From positions 5,184-19,407 of the forward strand of contig DJFQ01000064.1 of assembly GCA_002432095.1 (NCBI GenBank): a stretch of 14,224 bases of DNA. Reading direction: 5' to 3'. The position numbers were made by a program, and so were the translations under genes. Numbering within the stretch: the stretch's first letter is position 1; each line of letters begins with the position of its first letter. The notes under the pieces are model-generated. The model was not told where the DNA came from. It ran no database searches and worked only from the letters and a program-made list of their open reading frames with translations. The stretch comes from Marinagarivorans sp. UBA5868. Lineage in GTDB: Bacteria; Pseudomonadota; Gammaproteobacteria; Pseudomonadales; Cellvibrionaceae. Below are positions 1-6,921 of the stretch, piece by piece.

Positions 1-317
1 ACAGAATCCACCTGCTTGGAAACATAGTCGAGTAATTCATTTACCTGCTGATATTGCCGATCAATTTTTAACAGCTCTACCAGAAACTCCACCGGTTTCT
101 GAATGTGCACGCCTGCAAATAATCCGTTGAGCTGACATCGCTGGCGCAACAGGCCGATCTCCAAGGCCGTACCCAAGTACAGAACCGCTGCATCAAACCG
201 GCACTCAACATACGCCTGCACTCCTCTGCGCATCATTTCTCCCCAGTAGCGAAATGCCTCGGACTCGCAGGCTTTCAAACGCTCCGCGTGGTATGCGCAC
301 AGATAAGGGGATCTCAT
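1..317 (-). CDS. Fur-controlled protein of unknown function, C-terminus outside window
   Basis: I read this frame directly from the minus strand. It starts at ATG 317-315 and stays open for 105 codons to the left edge, so the C-terminus is missing. A GGAGG Shine-Dalgarno sequence lies 9 nt upstream of the ATG, which fixes the start. The product begins MRSPYLCAYHAERLKACES. It has no signal peptide or membrane segment, so it is probably cytoplasmic. It looks all-helical: residues 26-60 (GEMMRRGVQAYVECRF then an AALYLGTALEIGLL-like stretch) resemble one TPR-type helix pair, and Cys7, Cys17, Cys39 and Cys61 are scattered through it. I do not recognise the family. The one clue to its role is the promoter, which carries a Fur box between -35 and -10 and implies expression under iron starvation. 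It is the first gene after the zinc operon on the same strand, about 170 bp downstream, with its own promoter. Confidence 0.8.
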   Translation of the reverse strand, partial: MRSPYLCAYHAERLKACESEAFRYWGEMMRRGVQAYVECRFDAAVLYLGTALEIGLLRQRCQLNGLFAGVHIQKPVEFLVELLKIDRQYQQVNELLDYVSKQVDS

Positions 318-380
318 ATGGACGTGCCTCCAGCTGATTATGGATAGGTTTTGCAGCGCTAAACTCGCGACGACCCACGA

Positions 381-408
381 ATGATAATTGTTATCATTAT
401 CATGTCAA
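381..408 (-). promoter_or_regulatory. Sigma70-type promoter of the left-edge gene
   Basis: Read on the minus strand, TTGACA (408-403) is followed after 16 bp by TATCAT (386-381). The first matches the -35 consensus perfectly and the second matches the -10 consensus at five of six positions. The -10 ends 63 bp upstream of the ATG at 317. A Fur box fills the spacer, so iron-dependent repression is expected. The assignment rests on consensus match and spacing only. Confidence 0.65.
383..401 (-). promoter_or_regulatory. Fur box
   Basis: On the minus strand the 19-mer GATAATGATAACAATTATC matches 17 of 19 positions of the classical Fur consensus GATAATGATAATCATTATC. It sits between the -35 and -10 of the left-edge gene, the usual arrangement for repression by Fe-loaded Fur. 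It is also about 87 bp past the stop codon of the AztD-like gene, so it belongs to the downstream unknown gene and not to the zinc operon. Confidence 0.85.
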
Positions 409-457
409 GGCCAAATGTGGAGACTTTTGCAGACGGGGGAGGAATTGAGCAAAGGTT

Positions 458-478
458 CGCGGAGCGTCCTACTCCGCG
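458..478 (-). terminator. GC-rich hairpin after the zinc operon
   Basis: A perfect 7-bp inverted repeat (CGCGGAG / CTCCGCG) with a 7-nt loop lies 9 bp past the stop codon of the AztD-like gene. It could end or stabilise the 3' end of the zinc operon transcript. No clean T-tract follows on the minus strand, so it is at best a weak intrinsic terminator. The rest of the 318-487 gap holds the Fur-controlled promoter described separately. Confidence 0.35.
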
Positions 479-487
479 GAAAAGGGA

Positions 488-1849
488 TCAGTGATCGTGT
501 GTCTCAGCGATACCCAACCAGGTGACAAACGCCGGTGCGAAGCTCAATTCGATTTCGTCCACCAGATCGCCGTCCTCCAGGTCGACGATGACAATATGCT
601 GAGCGACGGGATCGGCGATGTAGGCATAGTTTCCATTTTGTGCAATGGTCATATTGAATCGCAGACCGTCGGGCATATCGGCGGGGTTTTCCTCCGAAAT
701 ATCAATTGCGGACACCTGCTCCCACTCCATATGGCCATCATGATCATGGGCCGCAAAAATTGTGAGATAGCCTTGGCTATCGAGCACCAAAAACCGCTCG
801 CCATTGAAACTGAAACCGTGGGACAAAGGTCTTGCTCCGGCCATTGGTTGCCAGTCAATCAAATGTATTTCTCCCTCCGCCGGATCTACACTCACCCATT
901 GCGCCACAGCACCGCCATGCGCGCTTGCAAGGCCGATAAACTGCTCGCTGTGTTGATGTCCATACAAGGTACCCACACGCAGATCAGTGGCCAGTTCGGC
1001 AGGATTGGCAATTTTGCTGGCAACAAACACACCGCCCACATCGTCTACCAGTAACACACCATCCGCGCAGCCAAAAACAACGCGATTTTCGTTCTGCGCA
1101 GCACCGTGTAAGTCCGCACAGGTTTCACTGAAAATTTCTTCCTCTGCGTAGCCACCATCATGCCAGTGATAGACGCCAACCTGATCCGGCAGAACTGGAT
1201 TGGTTGAAGTGGAATTCGCATCGGCTCGTCGCACACTCGCCAATAAAAACTCACCGCGAGGCAGTGCAACACCATGCATATTGACCGTATAAGAGATCTC
1301 TGCGGGGCTGGCATTTTCGCTGGCAATATCCGCATCCTTTAGCACTTGAACACTCGCTGGTGAAGTTGTAGCGGCATCCCCGTCGTAAAAAATTGCCATG
1401 TGGCCTTCGTATTTCGCCAGGTGAGTAGGACGACTCCCGCTCACGCCGTAATTTAATAGTCTCGACGCTTCTTCGTAAGAATCAAAATGATCGAAATGCG
1501 CTTCCTGCCACAAACCTCCGTCGAGGAAATTCACCTGATCCGCGGTTCGGTTAACCAACACCGCATAGCGGTAGCCAGCCGAAGCCTGCACGGCACTCGG
1601 TGTCAATTCCAAAGAAAATGCATCAACCAGGCTATTGTCTTCGAGATCGTAAATCTCCGCTGTCGGAGACACAGAGGAAATCACCACCAATCTGCCTTCG
1701 ACCTCTCCTGCGTGGCCGTGATCGTGATCATCGGGCTTATTGCCGACCAGAGGATCTTTTTCCGTAATAGTGGTATTGGCGCTATCGCAAGCGCTGAATG
1801 AAAGGCACAGGAGCACTGCCAGAAATGGCATCTGGAAACGAGAATTCAT
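488..1849 (-). CDS. AztD-like zinc-binding beta-propeller lipoprotein
   Basis: This 453-residue protein has a type II signal peptide with lipobox F18-S19-A20-C21, so Cys21 would be lipidated. A short His-rich linker follows (DDHDHGHAGE; His42, 44, 46). The rest is beta-rich with repeated blade-like segments (for example residues 52-68 and the IADPVAQHIVIVDLEDG segment near the C-terminus), which is typical of a beta-propeller. Other His clusters are YGHQHSE, AAHDHDGH and the terminal THDH. This architecture matches AztD, the periplasmic zinc metallochaperone known from Paracoccus that delivers zinc to a substrate-binding protein. A role in periplasmic zinc relay is therefore inferred. The cysteines in SETC and VFGC could form a disulfide. 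Asp at +2 after the lipidated Cys would favour inner-membrane retention under the E. coli Lol rule. The gene lies 37 bp downstream of a zinc-receptor gene and is probably cotranscribed; GAGG sits 8 nt before the ATG. A generic YncE-like propeller is the alternative. Confidence 0.8.
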   Translation of the reverse strand: MNSRFQMPFLAVLLCLSFSACDSANTTITEKDPLVGNKPDDHDHGHAGEVEGRLVVISSVSPTAEIYDLEDNSLVDAFSLELTPSAVQASAGYRYAVLVNRTADQVNFLDGGLWQEAHFDHFDSYEEASRLLNYGVSGSRPTHLAKYEGHMAIFYDGDAATTSPASVQVLKDADIASENASPAEISYTVNMHGVALPRGEFLLASVRRADANSTSTNPVLPDQVGVYHWHDGGYAEEEIFSETCADLHGAAQNENRVVFGCADGVLLVDDVGGVFVASKIANPAELATDLRVGTLYGHQHSEQFIGLASAHGGAVAQWVSVDPAEGEIHLIDWQPMAGARPLSHGFSFNGERFLVLDSQGYLTIFAAHDHDGHMEWEQVSAIDISEENPADMPDGLRFNMTIAQNGNYAYIADPVAQHIVIVDLEDGDLVDEIELSFAPAFVTWLGIAETHDH

Positions 1850-1886
1850 TGTTTAGCCTCAAGTGAAAAGAAGTGAAGGAATTTTT

Positions 1887-4241
1887 TTAAAAATTTCCGC
1901 GAATACCAATGCTGAAATTACGACCCGGCCTGGGCGCCAAGTCTTTAAGAAATGACGTATGCACTCTCGCTTCCGTATCGGTCAGATTTTCCCCCTTTAT
2001 ATAAAGCGCTATGTCATTGGCCAGCCAACGCCAGTGATAGGTAATAGTTGTATCGATCATGTTATAGCCGGCGGTAGCAGACTCCCGCGCAGCGACATTG
2101 TCCTGGCGCTGATAACGCATCCAGTCGAGGTTGGCGGAAAGGCTGCGCCATTGATAATCGAACGCCATGCCAACCCGATGCGGAGATTGACGGGGCAGAT
2201 ATTCACCGGAATCCAGCTCGATGCGAACGTAATCCGAAAAAGCCGTCGTTTTAAAGCTAGAGTTGATCTGCCAAATTACTTGGCCTTCAAACCCCAGCAA
2301 CTCCACATCGTTGCTGGTAAATAAATACACCGGCAACTCATCCGCGTGTTCCTCACCACCGTGATCATGCCCGTGATCGTCGGCGCTTTCGGCGAATAAA
2401 CCGGTGCTCTGCTGATAATAATAATCGTCGATCCTGTTATAAAACGCGTTAATGATAATACCGAGCTCTCCCTCATGTTTGCGGAAGGTCAAGTCGATAT
2501 TGTTTGCTGATTCCAGATCAAGCGCCGCACGATTGAGATCGAATTCCGGATCGCCGTTGTCTTGCAAAGTGAAGAGCGCACCCACTTCATAAGTACCGGC
2601 ACCTATGTGAGGTCCAAATGACATCACCTCCGCCGCTGAAGGTGCACGTTGCGAACGCGACAACGCCAAACCGAGGTTATAGCCCGGCTGAAAATCCCAG
2701 ACAGCACCAACAGAGACGCTGATTGGTGTAAATTCCTGCTCCATCGAAAACACGCGAGTAGGCGCCGGGGTTTCGTCGTGCTCACCTTCCTCTTCTCCGT
2801 GACCGTGAATTTCCAAATGCGGTAACAACAAATCATCGGCGTTAATTTCAACTCGCTCCATACGCGCACCTAATTGCAGCAGAACATCACCGAAGTGGCT
2901 CTCCTGTATCAATGCCGCAGCAAACGTTTGTGCGGTTGAGGGTGGCGTAAACGCCTCCACGCCTTCAGCGGCAATTTCACTTTGTTTGTAATGCAAATTA
3001 ATGCCGCCCCGCCAACCGGCAAAATCCTGATGCAGAAAATCGACACGCAGTTCACTCGTTTTATTACTGAAAGTCGTGCCGACAACACCGTTTTCTATTT
3101 CCGCATGGGTGTAATCCGTGTAAGCGGCGCGGGTGTTAATGGCGCGCAAGAATGAATGATCAACGTTCCACTCACTAAGTAATTGATACCGGTCCTGTTC
3201 CAGATCCGCATAAACCTGTTCCTCGCCGCCGTGACTATGGCCGGGAATTCCGTATTCGCGATCCAGGCGGCCCACGGAGAATCCTATGTATCCATCGTCA
3301 GCCAGATAGCTTGTGCCCAAAGTAAAACCGCTGGAGTCTTCCGCGCTGTTGGAAACTTTCTTGTCACGGCTCGTGGAAACTTGATTGTCACCGACCCCTG
3401 GTGAATCCAGATCGGGGGTGACCGGCACTTCATAATCGTCGGACTCACGCACGAAACCATCGGCGTGGAGGCCGATCTGAGCCGATCCCGAATTAACATT
3501 GAAGGACGCTAATTTTTGATTGTTGACAGAATCATGCTGCGCCAGCCATTCACCGCGGGTTTCCGCATCGGTCGGTACTCGTTGATCCACCACATTCACT
3601 ACACCGCCAATCGCGCCGCTGCCAAAAAATAAAGTCGCCGGGCCGCGCAAAATCTCTACTTGCTGGACGGTGGATACTTCGGAGGACACCGCATGATCCG
3701 GCCCCACTCTCGACACATCGCTTACGTCCAACCCATTCTGCGCAATCAACACCCGCGGTCCACTAAGACCGCGGATCACCGGTGTACTGGCAACGCCGCC
3801 GTGAAAACTGGTGTGTACGCCGACCTCCTTTTCCAACGAATCCCCCAGCGTCGCTGCTTGACGTTTGCGCAGTTCTTCGCCGCTGAGCACAGCAATGGGA
3901 AGTGATGATTCGATTATTGAAGCGTGGAGCGGCAGCCCGATCACATCCACTTGTTCAATCACGGAAGGCACCATCACGATTTGCAGCGCGCCTTTTTGGC
4001 CCCCACCCAAATGGACAACTTTGTGGCCAAAACCCGGAGCGACTACATGGAGTTCCTCTGCAGACTTTTCGTCTACCGTGAATCGACCTTGCCCATCCGT
4101 CGCCACCGATGACCTGCCACCGACCACCTCAATTCGGGCATTGGCAATCGCGTTGCCATTTTCATCGACGACAATTCCGCTTAGAGCTTGCGCACTCGTG
4201 GCGGTCACGGCCAATACGGCCGCCGATATCCTGTGTTTCAT
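1887..4241 (-). CDS. ZnuD-like TonB-dependent receptor, predicted zinc uptake
   Basis: This 784-residue outer-membrane receptor has a signal peptide (cleavage near AQA19|LS). A CarboxypepD_reg-like domain (about 20-90) is followed by a TonB box IEQVDVIG (95-102), a plug with the motifs VIRGLSGPRVLIAQNG and VEILRGPATLFFGSGAIGG, and a 22-strand-type barrel ending in Phe784. Three His/acid-rich stretches, GHSHGGEE near residue 335, HGHGEEEGEHDE near 480 and DDHGHDHGGEEHADE near 620, probably lie in surface loops. Such loops characterise ZnuD-type zinc receptors, so zinc is the likely cargo; another divalent metal such as nickel or copper cannot be excluded. It would take metal across the outer membrane with TonB/ExbBD energy. 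It is the first gene of an operon with the AztD-like lipoprotein. The start is ATG 4241-4239, with only a weak G-rich ribosome-binding site. A palindrome at 4290-4306 suggests Zur control. Confidence 0.88.
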   Translation of the reverse strand: MKHRISAAVLAVTATSAQALSGIVVDENGNAIANARIEVVGGRSSVATDGQGRFTVDEKSAEELHVVAPGFGHKVVHLGGGQKGALQIVMVPSVIEQVDVIGLPLHASIIESSLPIAVLSGEELRKRQAATLGDSLEKEVGVHTSFHGGVASTPVIRGLSGPRVLIAQNGLDVSDVSRVGPDHAVSSEVSTVQQVEILRGPATLFFGSGAIGGVVNVVDQRVPTDAETRGEWLAQHDSVNNQKLASFNVNSGSAQIGLHADGFVRESDDYEVPVTPDLDSPGVGDNQVSTSRDKKVSNSAEDSSGFTLGTSYLADDGYIGFSVGRLDREYGIPGHSHGGEEQVYADLEQDRYQLLSEWNVDHSFLRAINTRAAYTDYTHAEIENGVVGTTFSNKTSELRVDFLHQDFAGWRGGINLHYKQSEIAAEGVEAFTPPSTAQTFAAALIQESHFGDVLLQLGARMERVEINADDLLLPHLEIHGHGEEEGEHDETPAPTRVFSMEQEFTPISVSVGAVWDFQPGYNLGLALSRSQRAPSAAEVMSFGPHIGAGTYEVGALFTLQDNGDPEFDLNRAALDLESANNIDLTFRKHEGELGIIINAFYNRIDDYYYQQSTGLFAESADDHGHDHGGEEHADELPVYLFTSNDVELLGFEGQVIWQINSSFKTTAFSDYVRIELDSGEYLPRQSPHRVGMAFDYQWRSLSANLDWMRYQRQDNVAARESATAGYNMIDTTITYHWRWLANDIALYIKGENLTDTEARVHTSFLKDLAPRPGRNFSIGIRGNF

Positions 4242-4263
4242 TCAACCCCCAAAAACATTAGGT

Positions 4264-4276
4264 CCACTAAGGTGGA
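4264..4276. repeat. Small inverted repeat in the zinc-receptor 5' leader
   Basis: TCCAC and GTGGA face each other across 3 bp in the untranslated leader, between the putative promoter and the receptor start. It could be a second half-site or a small RNA hairpin. I see no further support. The rest of the gap at 4307-4536, upstream of the divergent outer-membrane protein gene, holds no motif I can name with confidence. Confidence 0.25.
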
Positions 4277-4289
4277 TCATTTGCCCGGC

Positions 4290-4306
4290 ATGATACAAAG
4301 TATCAT
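4290..4306. promoter_or_regulatory. Candidate Zur operator (perfect palindrome)
   Basis: ATGATAC-AAA-GTATCAT is a perfect 7-3-7 inverted repeat, 49 bp upstream of the zinc-receptor ATG. It matches 12 of 17 positions of the core of the enterobacterial Zur site (ATGTTATAATATAACAT) and keeps the outer ATG...CAT arms. On the minus strand it overlaps a possible promoter, TTGCTT (4319-4314) and TATCAT (4295-4290) with an 18-bp spacer, so binding would block transcription of the zinc operon. Zur is inferred from the downstream genes; the motif alone does not prove it. Confidence 0.5.
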
Positions 4307-4536
4307 TTGTAAGAAGCAAGCAACAAAAAGACTAATTGCTCCGCTGCCGGACCAGGGTGTAGCGCACTTTATTTAACATTTGATTAAGCCATGATTCAGG
4401 ATTCAGCAATTAAGGTGCGTCCACGGACCACGAGGCACGGTCGGATGTGGTCAAGATGCGGTCGCCGGCGACCTTCAACACGGAGAGAAACACCGGCAGA
4501 TCAAGTTCCATTTTCCCTTCCCATAAGGATGAAACC

Positions 4537-5172
4537 ATGAAGAAGATCTACACCAAAGCGGCACTGGCCTTAATGGTCACCACTGCGGGATTGCAAGCGT
4601 CGTACGTTGTAGCAGAAGAAATTACCGGCGATCGCGACAATCGCGGTTGGTTTGTTGGCGGCGCACTGTCCTACGCCAATGGCGAAGCAGAAGCTGGTAA
4701 CACGACCTTTTTGGATGAAGACGGTATCGGCTTCGGCGTTTACGGCGGTTACAACTTCAGCGATTGGTTTGGCCTCGAAGGTTCATCCTTCCAATCGGAT
4801 AACATGGCAGGTGACCGCGCAGGTCTGGACAGCGCAGAATTTTTCACCCTGTCTTTTATGCCGAAATTAACGGTTAACTTTAATGACAGTGTCGGCATCT
4901 ACTTTAAAGCGGGTCCGACGTTCGTTATGTACACGGAAGAATATAACGATTACGAAGGTGACTATTGGGACGACGAATTCGATTGGAGCGAAGTGATTCT
5001 TGGCGCGGGTGTTGGAACCGAGATCAGTATTCAGGATGGCGTTAAATTGCGCTTGTCGTACGACTACGTATCGGGAAATCTCGACGAGAACTGGTACGAC
5101 TGGGATGCGCCAAACGAGCGAGTGGACGTAACTCTTGGGCGTTTTGCATTGGGCGTCCACTATCAGTTTTAA
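4537..5172 (+). CDS. Outer-membrane beta-barrel protein (OmpA-barrel-like)
   Basis: This 211-residue protein has a Sec signal peptide (MKKIYTKAALALMV; cleavage near VVA26|EE). Amphipathic beta strands alternate with short turns, and the protein ends in HYQF, the terminal aromatic recognised by the BAM complex. Strand-like segments such as GWFVGGALSYANG, GIGFGVYGGYNFSDWFGLEG and GIYFKAGPTFVMY fit the 8-stranded OmpA-like/opacity-type barrel family. There is no C-terminal peptidoglycan-binding domain. Predicted outer loops are very acidic and aromatic (YNDYEGDYWDDEFDW and NWYDWDAPNERVD). I chose ATG 4537 because AAGGA lies 7 nt before it and the signal peptide begins there; the same frame is open upstream to a GTG at 4447 but that extension has no such support. 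The gene is divergent from the zinc operon and ends in a strong terminator. Its function is unknown; the neighbourhood hints at a link to metal stress. Confidence 0.85.
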   Translation: MKKIYTKAALALMVTTAGLQASYVVAEEITGDRDNRGWFVGGALSYANGEAEAGNTTFLDEDGIGFGVYGGYNFSDWFGLEGSSFQSDNMAGDRAGLDSAEFFTLSFMPKLTVNFNDSVGIYFKAGPTFVMYTEEYNDYEGDYWDDEFDWSEVILGAGVGTEISIQDGVKLRLSYDYVSGNLDENWYDWDAPNERVDVTLGRFALGVHYQF

Positions 5173-6575
5173 TTACAAGTTCTACCAGTTCTAATGACAT
5201 CTCCGCCGCGGCCTGAAATGGCCGCGGCTTTTTTTTCATCAAAGCGGAACAACCAAAAACACCACAACGCAATAATCGCCAGCGTGCAGATAATCCAGGC
5301 AACAATCACGATGGACACTCCAGATGCGAGTGACGGAAATACCTTTTCCCCGCTCACTTGCACACCGTAATATTCTTGCGTGTACTGCACCCCGAACGGA
5401 AATGAGGCTGCAACGATCAACAGTGAAGCAACAATCGCTGGACCTGTGCCAAGCCAGTGGTTGCGTCGCCGACCGTCTTTTTCCCTCACCAATTTTTGCG
5501 CATGTAACCACGTCCCCGTCAAAATAATTCCCGATAGAAAAAGCCCGAAAATAAACCAAACAATTTTGGAAATGAGCCCGCCGAAATTGCCGAAATGCAG
5601 AGGATCTGCGGTATCGGACCAACGCCAATACAGCGGGTAATCCGATGCGTTTTGGTTGTAAATCATATCGCCCGTGCGAGCATCCAATGTGACTTGATTA
5701 GCGCGATCCCTTACAAGCCAGTGATGGCTCTGGCCGTTAATGTAAAACATTGGTCCATGTTCATCGTCACCCCAGTCGAACCATATGGTGCTGATATCAA
5801 CATCGGGCCGAAGCGATTTAGCAGTGGCAATCAAATCGTTAATAGGTAGCATTGGCAATGATGAATTAGAGGTTGGTTGCGGCAATTGATGCACTGCATA
5901 TTCGCCGTTTCCGGTAAACACGAGCTTGCCATCGCCAATATGGCTGCGCATCAGTTCAAATAAATACCAACATCCCGTGATGGCAATAACCAAGATAAAC
6001 CAGAGCGACCACAGCCCCGCCAGCTTGTGAAGCTCGCTCCATATATTGTTCGCAGTGACATTGAAGCGGAAGAATCGCCTCCACCACCGGCTATAAAAGT
6101 ACAAAGCCGCAATGGTGGATATCAGCAGCGTAATGCCGAAAAACATCACGATGTATGAACCGATCGTGTAGGGAAGAAACAGGTTCATATGGAAATTGCG
6201 AAAAAAACGCTGAACGTTGAGATAGCTATAGCGACCCACCACCTCAAAGGTCACTGGATCGACATAAACTCGCACATATTTTTGATTGGGCAGATTAATC
6301 ACCGCTTGCGCCGTTGAATAACGATAAAGCGGTTTTTCTATCCAATCGACCTTGCCCTGCGGATACGCCTCCACAGCGGCCTCGTAAACCTGTTGCCAAT
6401 CCAATGGCTGATTAACCTTCGGCTGGTTTTGACTTCGGACTTCTGGCGTAACCAGCCAATCCAACTCATTGGAGATCACCGCAAAAGTCCCGCTCCAGCA
6501 AATAATAAAAAGAAGCAGCCCGGTAATTACCCCAGTAAAACTGTGAATTCGAAACCAGGTTTTCTTCTTGAACAT
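5169..6575 (-). CDS. PepSY-TM family inner-membrane protein, candidate ferric-siderophore reductase
   Basis: From ATG 6575-6573 this is a 468-residue protein of the PepSY-associated TM family (the PiuB/FoxB type). Hydrophobic helices lie at about residues 14-34 and in YIVMFFGITLLISTIAALYF, LWSLWFILVIAITGCWYLF, IVWFIFGLFLSGIILTGTW and two C-terminal helices. PepSY-like periplasmic segments lie between them. Family hallmarks are visible: an N-terminal RIHSFTG with His11, NFHMNLFLP, ELHKLAGLWSLWF, DPLHFGNFGG and GTWLHAQK. The conserved His residues could bind haem, as in FoxB-like ferrisiderophore reductases. Reduction of ferric siderophore in the periplasm is inferred from the divergent receptor genes. 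The frame also permits a TTG start at 6608 with 11 extra residues; neither start has a good Shine-Dalgarno, and ATG gives the normal family N-terminus. The last codons overlap the convergent beta-barrel gene by 4 bp and include its terminator, giving an atypical tail (SGRGGDVIRTGRTCN). Confidence 0.82.
   Translation of the reverse strand: MFKKKTWFRIHSFTGVITGLLLFIICWSGTFAVISNELDWLVTPEVRSQNQPKVNQPLDWQQVYEAAVEAYPQGKVDWIEKPLYRYSTAQAVINLPNQKYVRVYVDPVTFEVVGRYSYLNVQRFFRNFHMNLFLPYTIGSYIVMFFGITLLISTIAALYFYSRWWRRFFRFNVTANNIWSELHKLAGLWSLWFILVIAITGCWYLFELMRSHIGDGKLVFTGNGEYAVHQLPQPTSNSSLPMLPINDLIATAKSLRPDVDISTIWFDWGDDEHGPMFYINGQSHHWLVRDRANQVTLDARTGDMIYNQNASDYPLYWRWSDTADPLHFGNFGGLISKIVWFIFGLFLSGIILTGTWLHAQKLVREKDGRRRNHWLGTGPAIVASLLIVAASFPFGVQYTQEYYGVQVSGEKVFPSLASGVSIVIVAWIICTLAIIALWCFWLFRFDEKKAAAISGRGGDVIRTGRTCN
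5205..5236 (+). terminator. Strong intrinsic terminator of the beta-barrel gene
   Basis: A perfect 9-bp GC stem (GCCGCGGCC / GGCCGCGGC) with a 6-nt loop is followed directly by eight T residues. It lies 33 bp past the stop codon at 5170-5172. It falls wholly inside the 3' coding end of the convergent PepSY gene, where it encodes the KKAAAISGRGG-like tail. Confidence 0.93.
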
Positions 6576-6698
6576 ATATACGTAACCAGGGGCGATCACA
6601 CCACCCAAGAACCAGGCAGATAGATACTGACGATTGAGACAACATGCTTAATTGAGCGGACTCAAGCGAGCAATGTGGAAAGCGCGGGTGCGCTGAAT

Positions 6699-6717
6699 AG
6701 TAATGATTGGCATTAAA
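6699..6717. promoter_or_regulatory. Weak Fur-like site near the reductase gene
   Basis: The central AATGATTGGCATT matches 10 of 13 positions of the Fur core AATGATAATCATT, and the full 19-mer matches 12 of 19. The arms AATG and CATT are symmetric. It lies 124 bp upstream of the reductase ATG and 205 bp upstream of the first receptor ATG, so it could serve the divergent reductase promoter. The match is marginal. Confidence 0.35.
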
Positions 6718-6851
6718 TGTTGCAACAATCCATCAAATACTCAATAGGTTTATGCGACACGTCTCATTTATAAAGGCATGACGCACCTTTTGAGCTCTTC
6801 CACAATTCACTCCGATCGTGCGGCCAACCATCAACCAAACAAAAAATGGCG

Positions 6852-6880
6852 TTGAAAACACCCAACAAACAGAAGATAAT
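6852..6880 (+). promoter_or_regulatory. Sigma70-type promoter of the siderophore-receptor operon
   Basis: TTGAAA (6852-6857) and GATAAT (6875-6880) are separated by exactly 17 bp, each matching its consensus at five of six positions. The -10 overlaps the start of a Fur box. Transcription would start close to 6887, giving a leader of roughly 35 nt before ATG 6922. Confidence 0.65.
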
Positions 6881-6893
6881 GAGAATACTTTTC
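6875..6893 (+). promoter_or_regulatory. Fur box of the siderophore-receptor operon
   Basis: GATAATGAGAATACTTTTC matches 15 of 19 positions of the Fur consensus. It covers the -10 element and the predicted transcription start and ends 29 bp before the receptor ATG, where Fe-Fur would exclude RNA polymerase. Placement and score together make iron repression of the two receptor genes likely. Confidence 0.75.
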
Positions 6894-6921
6894 ACTTAGA
6901 TCCTTATCCGTCGAGGACTTC

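Noticed and set aside
491..1054. 187-codon plus-strand frame antisense to the AztD-like gene
   Set aside because: It lies wholly inside a strong coding gene on the other strand, its product has no recognisable domain and there is no ribosome-binding site; an antisense shadow.
4447..4536. N-terminal extension of the beta-barrel gene from an upstream GTG
   Set aside because: The ATG at 4537 has a good Shine-Dalgarno and begins a proper signal peptide; the extension would bury it.
6576..6608. TTG start for the PepSY gene 11 codons upstream
   Set aside because: No ribosome-binding site, and family members normally begin just before the first membrane helix, as with ATG 6575.
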